Numbered from the stretch's first letter, positions 9,346 to 18,288 are shown. The stretch is 64,000 nt of DNA from Ottowia sp. oral taxon 894 (GCF_001262075.1 NZ_CP012073.1:2777001-2841000); one strand, 5' to 3'. Notes: generated by a model from the letters alone, not told the origin. Program-made: numbers and translations.

Positions 9346-10494
9346 TCACTGGCTCCCGGCAAACACCCGCTCCAGCGTCGCGGGCAACAGTGCGGCATTG
9401 GCTTCGCGGATGGCGGTGTGCTTGGCCTTGAGGGCGGCGATTTCGGCTTGCAGGCGGTCGAAGGTTTGCTGTACCGCCAGCGAGGGCATGGGCACTTCGA
9501 TGGCCATCAACTTATCGAGCCCAAGCGTGCGGTTGCGGCCAGCACCTCCGGGCGATGCGTCGCCAATCTTGAGCAGCCCCTCGTCGGTCAAGAAGTAATA
9601 GCGCAAAAATTCAGCTGTCGTCAGTTCGGTATTAGCGTGGCAGGTGATGAAGCGGTGGGAGCCGAAGCGGCCCGCGTCTTCTGGCTTTGCGATGGCGATG
9701 GCACCTTCCCAGGCGAATACGTTGGAGAACAACAGATCGCCCGGTTCTATGCGGTACAGGCGCTTGGTACCTACCTCACTGCCAGAAAGCGGCGGCTTGT
9801 GGAAGGTGCCCTTGCCGAACGAGCGGATGCCGAGTTCCGGATAGCTGCCTTCCAGGTCGATGGACTGTTCACGTCGCACCAGTGGTGCCACCTCCGCCAT
9901 CGGCCGCAGCGGTGCGTCGGCGACGGCATCGCGGAACCGCAGCGCCAGCAGATGTTCGGCGTCGCGCTCGACGGCATCCAGATGCGCCTCAACCTGCCGG
10001 GTTTTTTCGGCTAGCGCGTCGAGGCGGGCAACGATGGCTTGCTGTTCGGCCAACGGTGGAAGCGCGATTTGCTGATCGAGGAACCGTTCTTCCTTGATGC
10101 GCACGCGGTTGGTGGTGCCTTCACTGGCAGCCTTGCACAGTTCAACGAAGGGAGACGAGCGCACCAACCAGCCTATGAATGCCACGCTGCACTCGTCTGG
10201 GGCACGAAAATCGAATGAGGGAAAGTCGTTGCTGACGATGGCACCGTCAAGTTCCGGAGGCACCAAGCCAATCGCGCCATTGCGCGCATCGATCTTGGAC
10301 AGGATCAGTTGGTTGGCGCGAACGACACGGCGCACCGAAACGACGTCGTTGCCACAAACCTTGCCCCGACTGACGACTCCTTTGCCCCAAAGCTTGATCG
10401 TCACCTCGTGGTACTCAGACTCCGGGTCGAGTACCGCAGTCTCGTCGGAGCGCCGCAGCAACTCGCCCAGGGGAACTTTGGGCCACGCCTTCAT
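9346..10494 (-). CDS. hsdS: Type I restriction-modification specificity subunit
   Basis: Target-recognition subunit of a type I restriction system (382 residues). It has two target-recognition domains, each followed by a conserved helical spacer: the first ends near LPPLAEQQAIVARLDAL, the second near VPMPSLAVQQTFDRLQAE. These AQQ-type spacers are the hallmark of HsdS. Its start overlaps the hsdM stop by four bases, and its own stop abuts the SIR2 start codon. The DNA sequence recognised cannot be read from the protein. Confidence 0.93.
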   Translation of the reverse strand: MKAWPKVPLGELLRRSDETAVLDPESEYHEVTIKLWGKGVVSRGKVCGNDVVSVRRVVRANQLILSKIDARNGAIGLVPPELDGAIVSNDFPSFDFRAPDECSVAFIGWLVRSSPFVELCKAASEGTTNRVRIKEERFLDQQIALPPLAEQQAIVARLDALAEKTRQVEAHLDAVERDAEHLLALRFRDAVADAPLRPMAEVAPLVRREQSIDLEGSYPELGIRSFGKGTFHKPPLSGSEVGTKRLYRIEPGDLLFSNVFAWEGAIAIAKPEDAGRFGSHRFITCHANTELTTAEFLRYYFLTDEGLLKIGDASPGGAGRNRTLGLDKLMAIEVPMPSLAVQQTFDRLQAEIAALKAKHTAIREANAALLPATLERVFAGSQ

Positions 10495-12335
10495 TCGTCG
10501 CCCTCAACGCTGACCAGGGCCTCGATCTCACCCAGCAGCCGCATCACCTCGACCTCGTGGCTGCGCATCGCGGCGATCAGGTCTTTCGGATCGGCATGTT
10601 CCAGCCCGGCCTTGGCATTCGGGTTCTTGAGGTCCAGGTTGTAAATGGGCCAGTACAGCGCATCGCCTTCGGCCTGCGCCGACTTAGCAGCCTGTTCGTG
10701 GGCCTGTTGCTCGCTCTTGAGCGCCTTCAGACGGTCTTGCAGCTCGGCCTTCTGGCCATTGCCAGCAGCCTGAAGTGCCTGCTCCAACTCTCGAATAGGC
10801 TTGCCCAACGCGATGGCGGCATTGCGTTCGCTTTCCGCCCGTTGCCAGTGCGGCGTGGCGGCCTCGACGGCGGCGGCACGTTTGGCCGCGAAATCCACCT
10901 GCCAGGCCTGCGGGCCTTCTTCGCGGGCGTTCCACCACGCCAAGGCGGGGGCAAATTCCTCAAATTGCAAGGGCGCGGTCTTGCTGTACTTCTTCCGCCC
11001 TGCGGGCAACGGCAGTTCGTAGTACCAGATGGTGTCGGTGGGGCCGCCGCGCTCGAAAAACAGCAGGTTGGCTGGGATATCGGTGTAAGGCGCGAACACG
11101 CCTTGCGGCAGACGCACGATGGTGTGGAGCTTGAACTCCTTGAGCATTTCCTCCTTGATGACGGCGCTGATGCCGTCGCCAAACAGGGTGCCATTGGGCA
11201 CGACCACGGCGGCGCGGCCACCGCGATCAGCCGGTTTGCCGCCCGGCACGGGCGCACCCGCTACCCGCAGCTTGCGCATGATGTACTGCAGGAACAGCAG
11301 CGCGGTTTCCGCCGTTTGCATATTGGGCGGGAAGTTGGCCTTGATGCCGGTCTCTTCCTCGCCGCCGAAGGGCGGGTTGGTGAGGATGACGTCCACCCGT
11401 TCGCTGTGGCCGATCTCATTGACCCGACGCTCGAGCGTGTTGCCATAGGCAATCTGCGGGGCTTCCAGGCCGTGCAGCAACAGATTCATCTGCACCAGCA
11501 TGTAGGGCAGCGGCTTGGCCTCCTGACCGAACAGGGTGTTCTGCTGCAGCACCCGGCGTTGGTCGGGCGTGCTGACCTGCGGTGCAATGTGGTCGTAGGC
11601 CTCGACCAGAAAGCCTCCGGTGCCGCAGGCTGGGTCGAGCACCGTCTCACCCAGGCGCGGGTCGGTGACCTGCACCATGAAGCGCACGACCGACCGCGGC
11701 GTGTAGAACTCGCCGGAATCGCCAGCGGCATCGCGCATTTCGCGCAGCATCGACTCGTACAGGTGCGAGAGGGTGTGGATTTCCTCGCTGGCGCTGAAGT
11801 GAATGCCGTTGATCTTGTTGATGATGTCCCGCAGCAGATAGCCGCTGACCATGCGGTTCTGCACGCCCTTGAACACGTTGGCGATGACTTCGCGCTGGCT
11901 CCCCTTTTCTCCGTCTCCAGCCAGGCCACGCAAGTAGGCAAACAGGCCCTTGCCGACCGTGCCATCGACACGGATGGCCGCTTCCTGGCTAATGAACGCC
12001 AGTAACTCGTCACCGGTGATACCGTCATCACGGGCGGCCCAGTCGCGCCACCGATAAGGCGATTCGATGATGGGCTGGTAGCGCTTTCCGTCGAGTTCGG
12101 CTTCTTCCTCATGGACCGCTTCAAGGTCGTCGAGGAACTTGAGGAACATCACCCAGGTGAGCAAGGGCAGACGATCCACATCGCCATTTAGGCCCTTGTC
12201 CTTGCGCAGGATCTTACGGGCGCTGCCGATCAGGGCCGACAGGTTTTCACGGGTGGTGAGCGGTGCCTTGGCTTTGCGTGGCGCGCGGGTCTTTTTCTCA
12301 CCCGACGCTATTGCCTTCGTGGCAGATTTGGCCAT
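10491..12335 (-). CDS. hsdM: Type I restriction-modification N6-adenine methyltransferase
   Basis: Modification subunit (614 residues). The SAM-binding motif DPACGTGGF is at about 234-242 and the catalytic NPPFGG at about 320-325, after an N-terminal helical HsdM_N domain with the typical LPLLTWVMFLKFLDD. The C-terminus has a charged coiled-coil region (about 495-560). The N-terminus is Lys/Ala-rich. The gene lies 15 bases after hsdR and overlaps hsdS by four bases. With HsdS it would form the methylase. Confidence 0.95.
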   Translation of the reverse strand: MAKSATKAIASGEKKTRAPRKAKAPLTTRENLSALIGSARKILRKDKGLNGDVDRLPLLTWVMFLKFLDDLEAVHEEEAELDGKRYQPIIESPYRWRDWAARDDGITGDELLAFISQEAAIRVDGTVGKGLFAYLRGLAGDGEKGSQREVIANVFKGVQNRMVSGYLLRDIINKINGIHFSASEEIHTLSHLYESMLREMRDAAGDSGEFYTPRSVVRFMVQVTDPRLGETVLDPACGTGGFLVEAYDHIAPQVSTPDQRRVLQQNTLFGQEAKPLPYMLVQMNLLLHGLEAPQIAYGNTLERRVNEIGHSERVDVILTNPPFGGEEETGIKANFPPNMQTAETALLFLQYIMRKLRVAGAPVPGGKPADRGGRAAVVVPNGTLFGDGISAVIKEEMLKEFKLHTIVRLPQGVFAPYTDIPANLLFFERGGPTDTIWYYELPLPAGRKKYSKTAPLQFEEFAPALAWWNAREEGPQAWQVDFAAKRAAAVEAATPHWQRAESERNAAIALGKPIRELEQALQAAGNGQKAELQDRLKALKSEQQAHEQAAKSAQAEGDALYWPIYNLDLKNPNAKAGLEHADPKDLIAAMRSHEVEVMRLLGEIEALVSVEGDE

Positions 12336-12350
12336 TGGATGCGGTTCTCG

Positions 12351-14765
12351 TTATTGGTATAGCGCGGTCTGCAGCCGGGAGACAGCGTCCTTCATACCGC
12401 GCACACCGCCGAAGTGACGGGTGGCGATCTCGGAAGGACTGCCGTAGCGGTCGAAGGGCTGGACCTTCATCAGCTCGGACAGCGCATTGAATTGCAGGAT
12501 GCCGCGCTCGATGTAACGGTCGAGCAGCAGCGTGAGGATTTCGCGGGCTGTGTCACCGTGCTGGGCGAAAAGGTCTTGCGTCTTGCGCTTGGCGGCTTCG
12601 GCACGCTGGCGGCGGGTCAGCAGTGGGGCATTCCAGGCCAGATGGCACAGCAGGTCAAACAGATCTGCGTCAGGCTGCTCACTGCTGCTGGCCAGCTCCG
12701 CGAAGCTGATGCCGCGCTCGGTCAGCTCGCGCAGCACTTCAGAACGTGTATCGGGGTTGGCCCAGGCCGATTGCAGTGCCTCGCGCGTAGGATAAAGCGT
12801 CCGCACAGCGCGGCCTGAATAGTCGGTGTACTTCACCACCTGCAGCTTTTTGCCATCGGTGTCGAGGTCATAGACTAAATGGCCGATGACTTCGACTTCG
12901 CCGCCGTCAATGTAGAACTTTCGGGGCTCGACAGGTGGCTCGGTGATGATGATGCCGGTGTCTGTTCCGATCTGCTCCTCGGGAAGCTCGTACTCCAGCG
13001 GCATATCTACCTGCGGCGCTTCAACCTCAGCCTCAGTGATGCCCATCTGTTCCCCGGTTTCATCAATGATCACTTCTTCGATCCGCGCTGGATCACCATC
13101 GAAGTCCGGATCGGCAAAGTGGCTGGTGGCCGTGCCGGTGAAGTCGATGATGTTGAAGTATTCCTTGCCGTAATCGACCTTGAGTCGCGTGCCGCGACCG
13201 ACGATCTGCTTGAACTCGGATCGGGAGCCCACGACACGCGCCAGCACCACGTTTTTGACCATCTCGGCATCAACGCCTGTGGTCAGAAGTTGAGACGTAG
13301 TCAGGATGACGGGCGTGGGCTTGTCCACGTCCTGAAAGTGGGACAGATGGGTGAGGCCAATAGCGCCTTCATCGGCCGTAACACGGCAGACGTAATCGGG
13401 GTACTGCTTGACGAGGTCGCTGTTCAGATTGAGCAACTCCTGGCGCATCTCGGCAGCGTGTTCCTGATCGACACAGAAAATCAGGGTCTTGGCAAAGCGG
13501 TCGGTACCTTTGAGCAGGTCGGTCAGATGCCTCGCCATCGCCCTTGTGCGGGAACGAAGGGCCACGACTCGCTCGAAATCCTTGGTCTGGTACTCGTCGT
13601 CAGGCACTTCGCGGCCATAACGGTCCAACTCATCCTTGCTCGGCCGCCAGCCTGCGGCATCAACCGTGGTGATGACGCGGTGTACGCGGTACGGGGCTAG
13701 GAAACCGTCTTCGATGCCTTGGCGCAGGCTGTAGGTGTAGACCGGGTTGCCGAAGTATTCGTAGCTGTCGCGAGACTCTTCGCGCAGCGGCGTGGCCGTC
13801 ATGCCGAACTGGACTGCGGGCTCGAAGTAGTCGAGCACCGCGCGCCAGGCACTTTCGTCACGACTGGAGCCCCGATGACATTCATCGATGATGATGAGAT
13901 CGAAAAAGTCGGGACGGTACTGCCGGAACACATCGGCGCTGGCGGTGGTCAGCGCCTGGTAGATGCCGAAATACATATCCCGGCTTTGGCTGGTGTCGCC
14001 GCCAGCGATCTTGTGCCGAGCGTCGCCAAAGGGTGCGAACATCTTGGCCATCGGGTCGTCCACCAGGATGTTGCGATCAGCCAGAAACAGGATCTTGGGG
14101 CGGCGGTACTCCCCAGTCCGGTTCCAGCGGCTGTTCCACAACTTCCAGCAGATCTGGAAAGCGACGCAGGTCTTGCCGGTGCCAGTGGCCAGGGTGGCCA
14201 GGATGCGTTTCTGCCCGAGCAAGATCGCTTCGATCACCCGATTGATGGCGATCTGCTGGTAATAGCGCGGCACCTTGCCAGAGATCAGGTTGAACGGCTC
14301 CAGCACATGCGCAGCGGCGTCTTGGGGCAGATGGGTGGCGGCTGAAAGGCGGGTAAACAGTTCATCAGGCGTGGCATAGCGATCCACCTCGCGCTCGGTG
14401 CCGGTGGTGTAGTCGATCTCGATGATGCGGTGGCCATTGGTCGCGTACGCGAACTTGAGACCGAGAATCTCAGCGTACTCGCGAGCCTGCTGCACACCGG
14501 TTTCAGCGGGGAGACCAATCTCCTTGGCCTCCACCACAGCCAGGGGATAGTCACGCCGGTGGTACAGCAAGTAGTCGGCCCGCTTCTGTTTGCCGCGCCG
14601 CACCTTGCCCCCGGCCACGATGATGCGACCGTTGGTAAAAGTGCGCTGCTCGCCAATGGCGTGTGGAGCAGTGCCCCAGCCAGCCTCGACCAATCGGGGC
14701 GTGACGAATTCGCGGCAGGTGTCTGCTTCGGTGATCACGCCATCTCGCATTGCCTCCCCCTTCAT
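12351..14765 (-). CDS. hsdR: Type I restriction endonuclease subunit R
   Basis: Motor and nuclease subunit (804 residues). An N-terminal PD-(D/E)xK nuclease is visible as ADYLL (Asp near 64) and VVEAK (Glu79, Lys81). The SF2 translocase follows with Walker A TLATGTGKT at 191-199 and DECH at 294-297, further helicase motifs (QIVGRGTRLKVD), and an EcoEI-type C-terminal domain. It is clearly shorter than EcoKI HsdR (about 1170 residues) but normal for the EcoEI-like class. The start at 14765 has GAGGGG upstream; an ATG five codons further in is also possible. The gene follows the regulator gene by nine bases. Confidence 0.94.
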   Translation of the reverse strand: MKGEAMRDGVITEADTCREFVTPRLVEAGWGTAPHAIGEQRTFTNGRIIVAGGKVRRGKQKRADYLLYHRRDYPLAVVEAKEIGLPAETGVQQAREYAEILGLKFAYATNGHRIIEIDYTTGTEREVDRYATPDELFTRLSAATHLPQDAAAHVLEPFNLISGKVPRYYQQIAINRVIEAILLGQKRILATLATGTGKTCVAFQICWKLWNSRWNRTGEYRRPKILFLADRNILVDDPMAKMFAPFGDARHKIAGGDTSQSRDMYFGIYQALTTASADVFRQYRPDFFDLIIIDECHRGSSRDESAWRAVLDYFEPAVQFGMTATPLREESRDSYEYFGNPVYTYSLRQGIEDGFLAPYRVHRVITTVDAAGWRPSKDELDRYGREVPDDEYQTKDFERVVALRSRTRAMARHLTDLLKGTDRFAKTLIFCVDQEHAAEMRQELLNLNSDLVKQYPDYVCRVTADEGAIGLTHLSHFQDVDKPTPVILTTSQLLTTGVDAEMVKNVVLARVVGSRSEFKQIVGRGTRLKVDYGKEYFNIIDFTGTATSHFADPDFDGDPARIEEVIIDETGEQMGITEAEVEAPQVDMPLEYELPEEQIGTDTGIIITEPPVEPRKFYIDGGEVEVIGHLVYDLDTDGKKLQVVKYTDYSGRAVRTLYPTREALQSAWANPDTRSEVLRELTERGISFAELASSSEQPDADLFDLLCHLAWNAPLLTRRQRAEAAKRKTQDLFAQHGDTAREILTLLLDRYIERGILQFNALSELMKVQPFDRYGSPSEIATRHFGGVRGMKDAVSRLQTALYQ

Positions 14766-14774
14766 ATTCGCCCC

Positions 14775-15098
14775 TCAATCAATCAGAATCTTGAAACTAG
14801 TCGCCAGCGCCATCGGCTCGATTTCGCGTACGTTCTTCTTCAGTGCCACCAAGCCATAGCTTTCCATCATCCGCAACGTGCGCGACAGATTCGGTACCTG
14901 GCGCCCGGTGAGTTCCGCCAACTCAGTCAACGACTTGGGCCGCTTGTCACGGATGAGACGCAGCAGAGTTTGGTTATCCTCCGACAGCACCGCAGCCATG
15001 GTGGCCATCGACGGAAACCAGACCGTCGGGACATCTTTTTGAGCAACTGCCCCCTGCGATTCGCCAGGGCGACGAATACCGACAACACAGCGCTTCAT
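14775..15098 (-). CDS. HVO_A0114-type winged-helix regulator
   Basis: A 107-residue DNA-binding protein. The segment VLSEDNQTLLRLIRDKRPKS, then LTELAELTGRQVPNLSRTLR, then MESYGLVALKK is a winged helix-turn-helix typical of HVO_A0114-family regulators, which also occur as antitoxins. I chose the Met at 15098 because AGGA lies nine bases upstream; the frame stays open further upstream without a better start. It is the first gene of the hsd-SIR2 unit and lies nine bases before hsdR, so control of the restriction genes is likely. I saw no toxin partner of the TumE/DUF6516 type upstream. Confidence 0.78.
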   Translation of the reverse strand: MKRCVVGIRRPGESQGAVAQKDVPTVWFPSMATMAAVLSEDNQTLLRLIRDKRPKSLTELAELTGRQVPNLSRTLRMMESYGLVALKKNVREIEPMALATSFKILID

Positions 15099-15242
15099 AT
15101 CGGATGTCCTGATCGGCATGGCATAAGACCTCCATCTTATCAATGTGGCACAACTGCAGCCAGATTTTGATGAACAAAAGCTTGGCTTCTTGATCGTTCA
15201 GCGCGTGAATGGTGGCGTCATCAATCAACTCGGAGCCCCGCC

Positions 15243-15446
15243 ATGACCAGCCAGACCGACGCCCTCGACACCTACCTCGCCCGCGCCGCAGCCATCCACA
15301 ACAAGTTGACCCGGCTGCGGCAACTGGCCGACGACCACTTCGGCCACGACCCAGAGGCCATTCACTGGGGGCACGTTGGTGACCTCGGGCGGGTGGATCA
15401 GGCGCTGGACAACCTGCTGGCGATCTTCGACGGCCAGGCCAAGTGA
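15243..15446 (+). CDS. Small conserved-type hypothetical protein
   Basis: A 67-residue acidic helical protein, divergent from the restriction unit and immediately upstream of a DUF3489 gene. It contains no motif I recognise. Its stop overlaps a possible GTG of the next gene and a GGGAGG ribosome-binding site lies at the boundary, so the two are probably co-translated. The pairing with DUF3489 in a mobile region suggests an element-borne accessory protein. Confidence 0.6.
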   Translation: MTSQTDALDTYLARAAAIHNKLTRLRQLADDHFGHDPEAIHWGHVGDLGRVDQALDNLLAIFDGQAK

Positions 15447-15454
15447 GGGAGGCC

Positions 15455-15958
15455 ATGATGGAGACCCTGCTCAAACTCTCCCCAGCGCAAAGCCTGCTAC
15501 TGCGCACTGCCGCCCGCCGTCCTGATGGGCGAGTCATCCCGCCTGACACACTGCGCGGCGGCGCACGGGTCAAGGTGCTGACCTCACTGCTGCAGCGCGG
15601 GTGGATCGAGCCTGCCGACGACGGCCACGTGCTGACCGACGCGGGTTATGTGGCCATCGGCCTACAACGGTCCACACCACCAGATGGCGTCCAGCCGATG
15701 GACACCATCGGTGATCTCCAACTTCTGGAGGGCATCCCGATCCGCCCCGGCACCAAACTCGCCGCACTGGTGATGGCGCTGCGCCGCCCACAGGGCGCGA
15801 CCAGCCTGCAACTGATGCTGACCACTGGCTGGCAGCCCCACACCGTGCGTGGGGCAATTTCCGGGATGCTGCGCAAGAAGCTCGGCCTGAAAGTAATCCT
15901 GGCGCACAACGACGCTGGTGAACGGGTATATCGCATCAACATTTCGGCAGCGGTCTGA
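15455..15958 (+). CDS. DUF3489 domain protein
   Basis: About 167 residues. The C-terminal half carries the DUF3489 pattern: TKLAALVMALRRPQGATSLQ, then LMLTTGWQPHTVRGAISGML, then KKLGLKV and VYRI, a winged-helix-like fold of unknown role common in proteobacterial mobile regions. The N-terminal half resembles a second small helical repeat (LSPAQSLLLRTAARRPDG). Two adjacent ATG codons (15455, 15458) follow GGGAGG; the second has the better spacing. Its role is unknown, with DNA binding likely. Confidence 0.8.
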   Translation: MMETLLKLSPAQSLLLRTAARRPDGRVIPPDTLRGGARVKVLTSLLQRGWIEPADDGHVLTDAGYVAIGLQRSTPPDGVQPMDTIGDLQLLEGIPIRPGTKLAALVMALRRPQGATSLQLMLTTGWQPHTVRGAISGMLRKKLGLKVILAHNDAGERVYRINISAAV

Positions 15959-16126
15959 CGCATCGGACGCAGTCTGACGAAACTTTCCGTGAGGCGCGCA
16001 CGCACGCGTATAGAGAAGTTACGTAGAACTGTGTCTGCTGCGTCAGACTGCGCGCGAGCGCCACGAGCAATCTGCCTTGCGTACCCTTGAAACCTCAAGC
16101 CTGACAAGGCATTACAGCCGATTCGG

Positions 16127-16400
16127 CACTGGCGCGGGGCGGTTCTGCGTACCCTCAGCGTTTTGGCTGTGTTCGGCGCACCGTCGGCAGCAAACCCGCG
16201 CCAGTACTGGCTTTTCCACGATCACCATTCAGGCCTCTGGCAAGAGGCGACGTTTTGCTGATTTTTCGCCTGGGAACTGGCGTAACCCTTCGTCGCCATT
16301 GACTTTTCAAGGGGCGACAGATCTGCTGATGGTCTCGCGGCCGATTTCCCTCAATCTGGTGGCAAATCGTCTGTAAACCCGCGCCAGTATTGAGTTTTCT
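16127..16400. repeat. Short dispersed repeats around AACCCGCGCCAGTA
   Basis: AAACCCGCGCCAGTACTGGC (16192-16211, followed by TTTTC) and AAACCCGCGCCAGTATTGAG (16375-16394, followed by TTTTC) are close direct repeats. The core also appears inverted as CACTGGCGCGGGGC at 16127-16140. A related copy with CTGCAGTGGCTTT lies at 20361-20385, inside the second 9-bp array. Confidence 0.55.
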
Positions 16401-16593
16401 ATCCTGGCCGTTTTTCGTTTGGCCTGGGTGCAAACCTGCGAACCGGGTACGCACCAAGGTTCGCACATTCCGCGTTGCCACTATCCCGCACAGGCCCGCA
16501 GTGACTGGGCTTTAGGCACGCTTGCCCTCACTGCCAGGAGCGAACCGCAAACCCTGCAAACCTTGTTTTCTGGTCGGACGGTGGCGAAATGCT

Positions 16594-16650
16594 GCGCTCG
16601 CGCCCCCCCGTATTGGAATATCGCCAGGAAGGACCCCTTTCGCCTGGGGC
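16594..16650 (+). repeat. Left arm of a 55-bp inverted repeat
   Basis: The segment from GCGCTCGCGCCCCCC to CCCTTTCGCCTGGGG recurs in opposite orientation at 21732-21786, differing by one base in the C/G run. The two arms enclose 5.1 kb containing parDE, the AlpA-type regulator and the DUF3987 gene. Translated, the arm gives the string RRKGSFLAIFQYGG, but no gene supports that frame. Confidence 0.8.
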
Positions 16651-16683
16651 ATGTATGCGTGCGCGGGCCATAACAATCGGCGA

Positions 16684-16753
16684 TGACCATCACCATCGTC
16701 ACAACCATCACAGGCACGGGCCCGATGTGACGGTGGTGATGGTTATGATGGTC
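16684..16753. repeat. Imperfect 70-bp palindrome centred on GGGCCC
   Basis: Left arm GACCATCACCATCGTCACAA and onwards, right arm ending GATGGTTATGATGGTC, with GGGCCC at the centre (about 16718-16723). Both arms are built from CATCAC-type hexamers. It lies about 55 bases downstream of the parE stop, so it could be a cruciform, an operator or a bidirectional terminator without a T run. Confidence 0.5.
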
Positions 16754-16808
16754 GCCCCCTTATTGTTGACACCGCCGGAAACGCAGATATGCCCTGGCGA
16801 TCCGACCG

Positions 16809-17138
16809 TCACACGGCGTCAGGCTCCTGCATCCACGCCGGGATATCCCGCTGTCCGTTCAGCACGCGCCAGACATCGATATGGTCCGGACGCTCAACGT
16901 AGAACACGAGGTGTGGGTAGCGCGTCAGCGGCCAGGCGCGCAGGCCCGGCAGGTTGAGCTCATGGGCGTAGCGTGGAGATCCGGTGGCCGGGTGGCGACC
17001 GATGTGCCCGTAAGCCTTTTCCTGCGCATCGACGAAGCCCATTGCCACGGCTTCGCCCGCCTCACTCAGGTAGTAGGCGACGGCCTCGTCCACATCCCGG
17101 TTGGCCTGCTCACGCGGGATGACTGGCTTGGCCTTCAC
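16809..17138 (-). CDS. parE: ParE/RelE-superfamily toxin
   Basis: A 109-residue toxin of a type II toxin-antitoxin pair. ParE features are the N-terminal helical hairpin (ANRDVDEAVAYYLSEAG), the strand-rich core with GSPRYAHELNLPGLRAWPL and RYPHLVFYV, and the end VWRVLNGQRDIPAW. ParE toxins of known function poison DNA gyrase; that activity here is inferred from the family. The gene overlaps the upstream antitoxin gene by four bases. Confidence 0.88.
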   Translation of the reverse strand: MKAKPVIPREQANRDVDEAVAYYLSEAGEAVAMGFVDAQEKAYGHIGRHPATGSPRYAHELNLPGLRAWPLTRYPHLVFYVERPDHIDVWRVLNGQRDIPAWMQEPDAV

Positions 17139-17386
17139 GCCTTGGTAGCGGGCTTGCCGGCCTTGCGCAGCCGATCACGCAGACCTTCGAAGTAGCTGGC
17201 GTCGGCGGGAGCTGCAGGAGCCGAAGCAGCTCCAGCCAGCAGCAGGTTGCGCAGTTGCAGGCGGTCTTGATCCTTGCGGATCAACTCGCGCACGTACTCG
17301 CTGCTCGTGCCATAGCCACGCTGGCTGACCTGTTCGTCCACGAAGGACTTCAGGGAGTCGGGGAGAGAGATGTTCATCGTGCTCAT
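17135..17386 (-). CDS. parD: ParD-type ribbon-helix-helix antitoxin
   Basis: An 83-residue antitoxin. The N-terminus MNISLPDSLKSFVDEQVSQR followed by YGTSSEYVRELIRKDQ is a ParD/CopG ribbon-helix-helix DNA-binding domain. The Ala-rich C-terminus (about 50-83) is the part that usually wraps the toxin. I chose Met 17386 because it places the domain at the N-terminus; a longer open frame upstream is not needed. The pair presumably autorepresses its promoter between 17387 and 17433, where the divergent gene starts. Confidence 0.88.
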   Translation of the reverse strand: MSTMNISLPDSLKSFVDEQVSQRGYGTSSEYVRELIRKDQDRLQLRNLLLAGAASAPAAPADASYFEGLRDRLRKAGKPATKA

Positions 17387-17433
17387 GGCGCAAGTGTGGG
17401 TTCTTTGGCAAAATTTGGCAAGATGGACGGCGC

Positions 17434-18288
17434 ATGATGTCTTCATCCTTGCAACCAGCCACCGCGATTCCATCCTCCACCGGAGACCTGCCCTCAATGA
17501 ATTGGCCCAACCACCCCTGCGATCCGTACTGGGACGAAGCCGACTGGCTGCCGCCCTGGTACATCCTGGATCGTTGGTGCCAGAGGGACGAAGCCTGTAT
17601 CCAGGCCAAGCAGCAGGCCCTGCTGTCTGCCTGCGAACGGGACGAGGTCCAGTACCGGCGCAGCGATGGCAAAACCTACGACGATCCGGTTCATGAACTG
17701 TCCAGCCGGGGCAAGCTGCTGATTCACCGCCAGAGCTTCAACCAATGGTGCACGGCGCTGGAGGGCAAAACCCCTTTGGCTGGTGGCCTGCCGCCAGCGC
17801 CTGTCGCGCCAATGCCCAGTTGGGCGCATCCCGATCACACCCGGTCCGCGCCACCGGCAGCGGTGACCACGCCACCAACGGCACCGGCCCGTATCGATAC
17901 TGCTGCGCCTGAAACCCTGGCGGCGGACCCGATCAGCGTCTCGGATGCGCCGTCCCCTGTCGAGGCGCGCCTGACGCTGGTGGAGTTGCGCAAACGGGGA
18001 GTGACCGCCGACGAAATCATCCGTGCCTTTCGCGTCAAGGTAGATGCGCAGCAGAACCAAAAGTGGTGGACGGAGCGGTTTACCAATCCCACCCGTTACA
18101 AAAAAATCCTCAGTGCCCGAGTGCAAAAGGGCCAGGCCAGTCGTGGCGGACAGCACTTCCCGTCCTGGTGGGACCCGTTCCTGATTGCCAGTTGGCTCAT
18201 CGCAGAGCGGCATATGCCCCGCGATCGCGTGGTGCGCATCTTGCAGCAGTCCTTTCCAGACTTCGCGGTCAACGACCACCTCCTGTAG
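17434..18288 (+). CDS. Hypothetical protein of the island
   Basis: 284 residues, function not recognised. The N-terminal ~110 residues are Trp/Cys/Asp-rich (DPYWDEADWLPPWYILDRWC). A Pro/Ala/Thr-rich linker follows (about 110-170). The C-terminal ~110 residues are helical, with RKRGVTADEIIRAFRV, NPTRYKKILSARV and DRVVRILQQSFPDFAVNDHL, which may be DNA-binding. It is divergent from parDE. The likely start is the first or second Met of three near 17434. Confidence 0.7.
   Translation: MMSSSLQPATAIPSSTGDLPSMNWPNHPCDPYWDEADWLPPWYILDRWCQRDEACIQAKQQALLSACERDEVQYRRSDGKTYDDPVHELSSRGKLLIHRQSFNQWCTALEGKTPLAGGLPPAPVAPMPSWAHPDHTRSAPPAAVTTPPTAPARIDTAAPETLAADPISVSDAPSPVEARLTLVELRKRGVTADEIIRAFRVKVDAQQNQKWWTERFTNPTRYKKILSARVQKGQASRGGQHFPSWWDPFLIASWLIAERHMPRDRVVRILQQSFPDFAVNDHLL

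Larger units (their letters stand above)
15959..16808. other. 850-base non-coding stretch rich in repeats
   Basis: I find no credible gene here. The stretch holds direct repeats around AACCCGCGCCAGTA (16127-16400), one arm of a 55-bp inverted repeat (16594-16650) and an imperfect palindrome (16684-16753), each listed separately. The density of repeats next to toxin-antitoxin and replication-type genes suggests a control, replication or transfer region of the island. That role is inference. Confidence 0.5.

Noticed and set aside
15099-15242. Possible toxin gene upstream of the HVO_A0114 regulator
   Set aside because: The only open frame (HALNDQEAKLLFIKIWLQL region) lacks a start and the expected TumE/DUF6516 pattern and overlaps the divergent gene; treated as promoter region.
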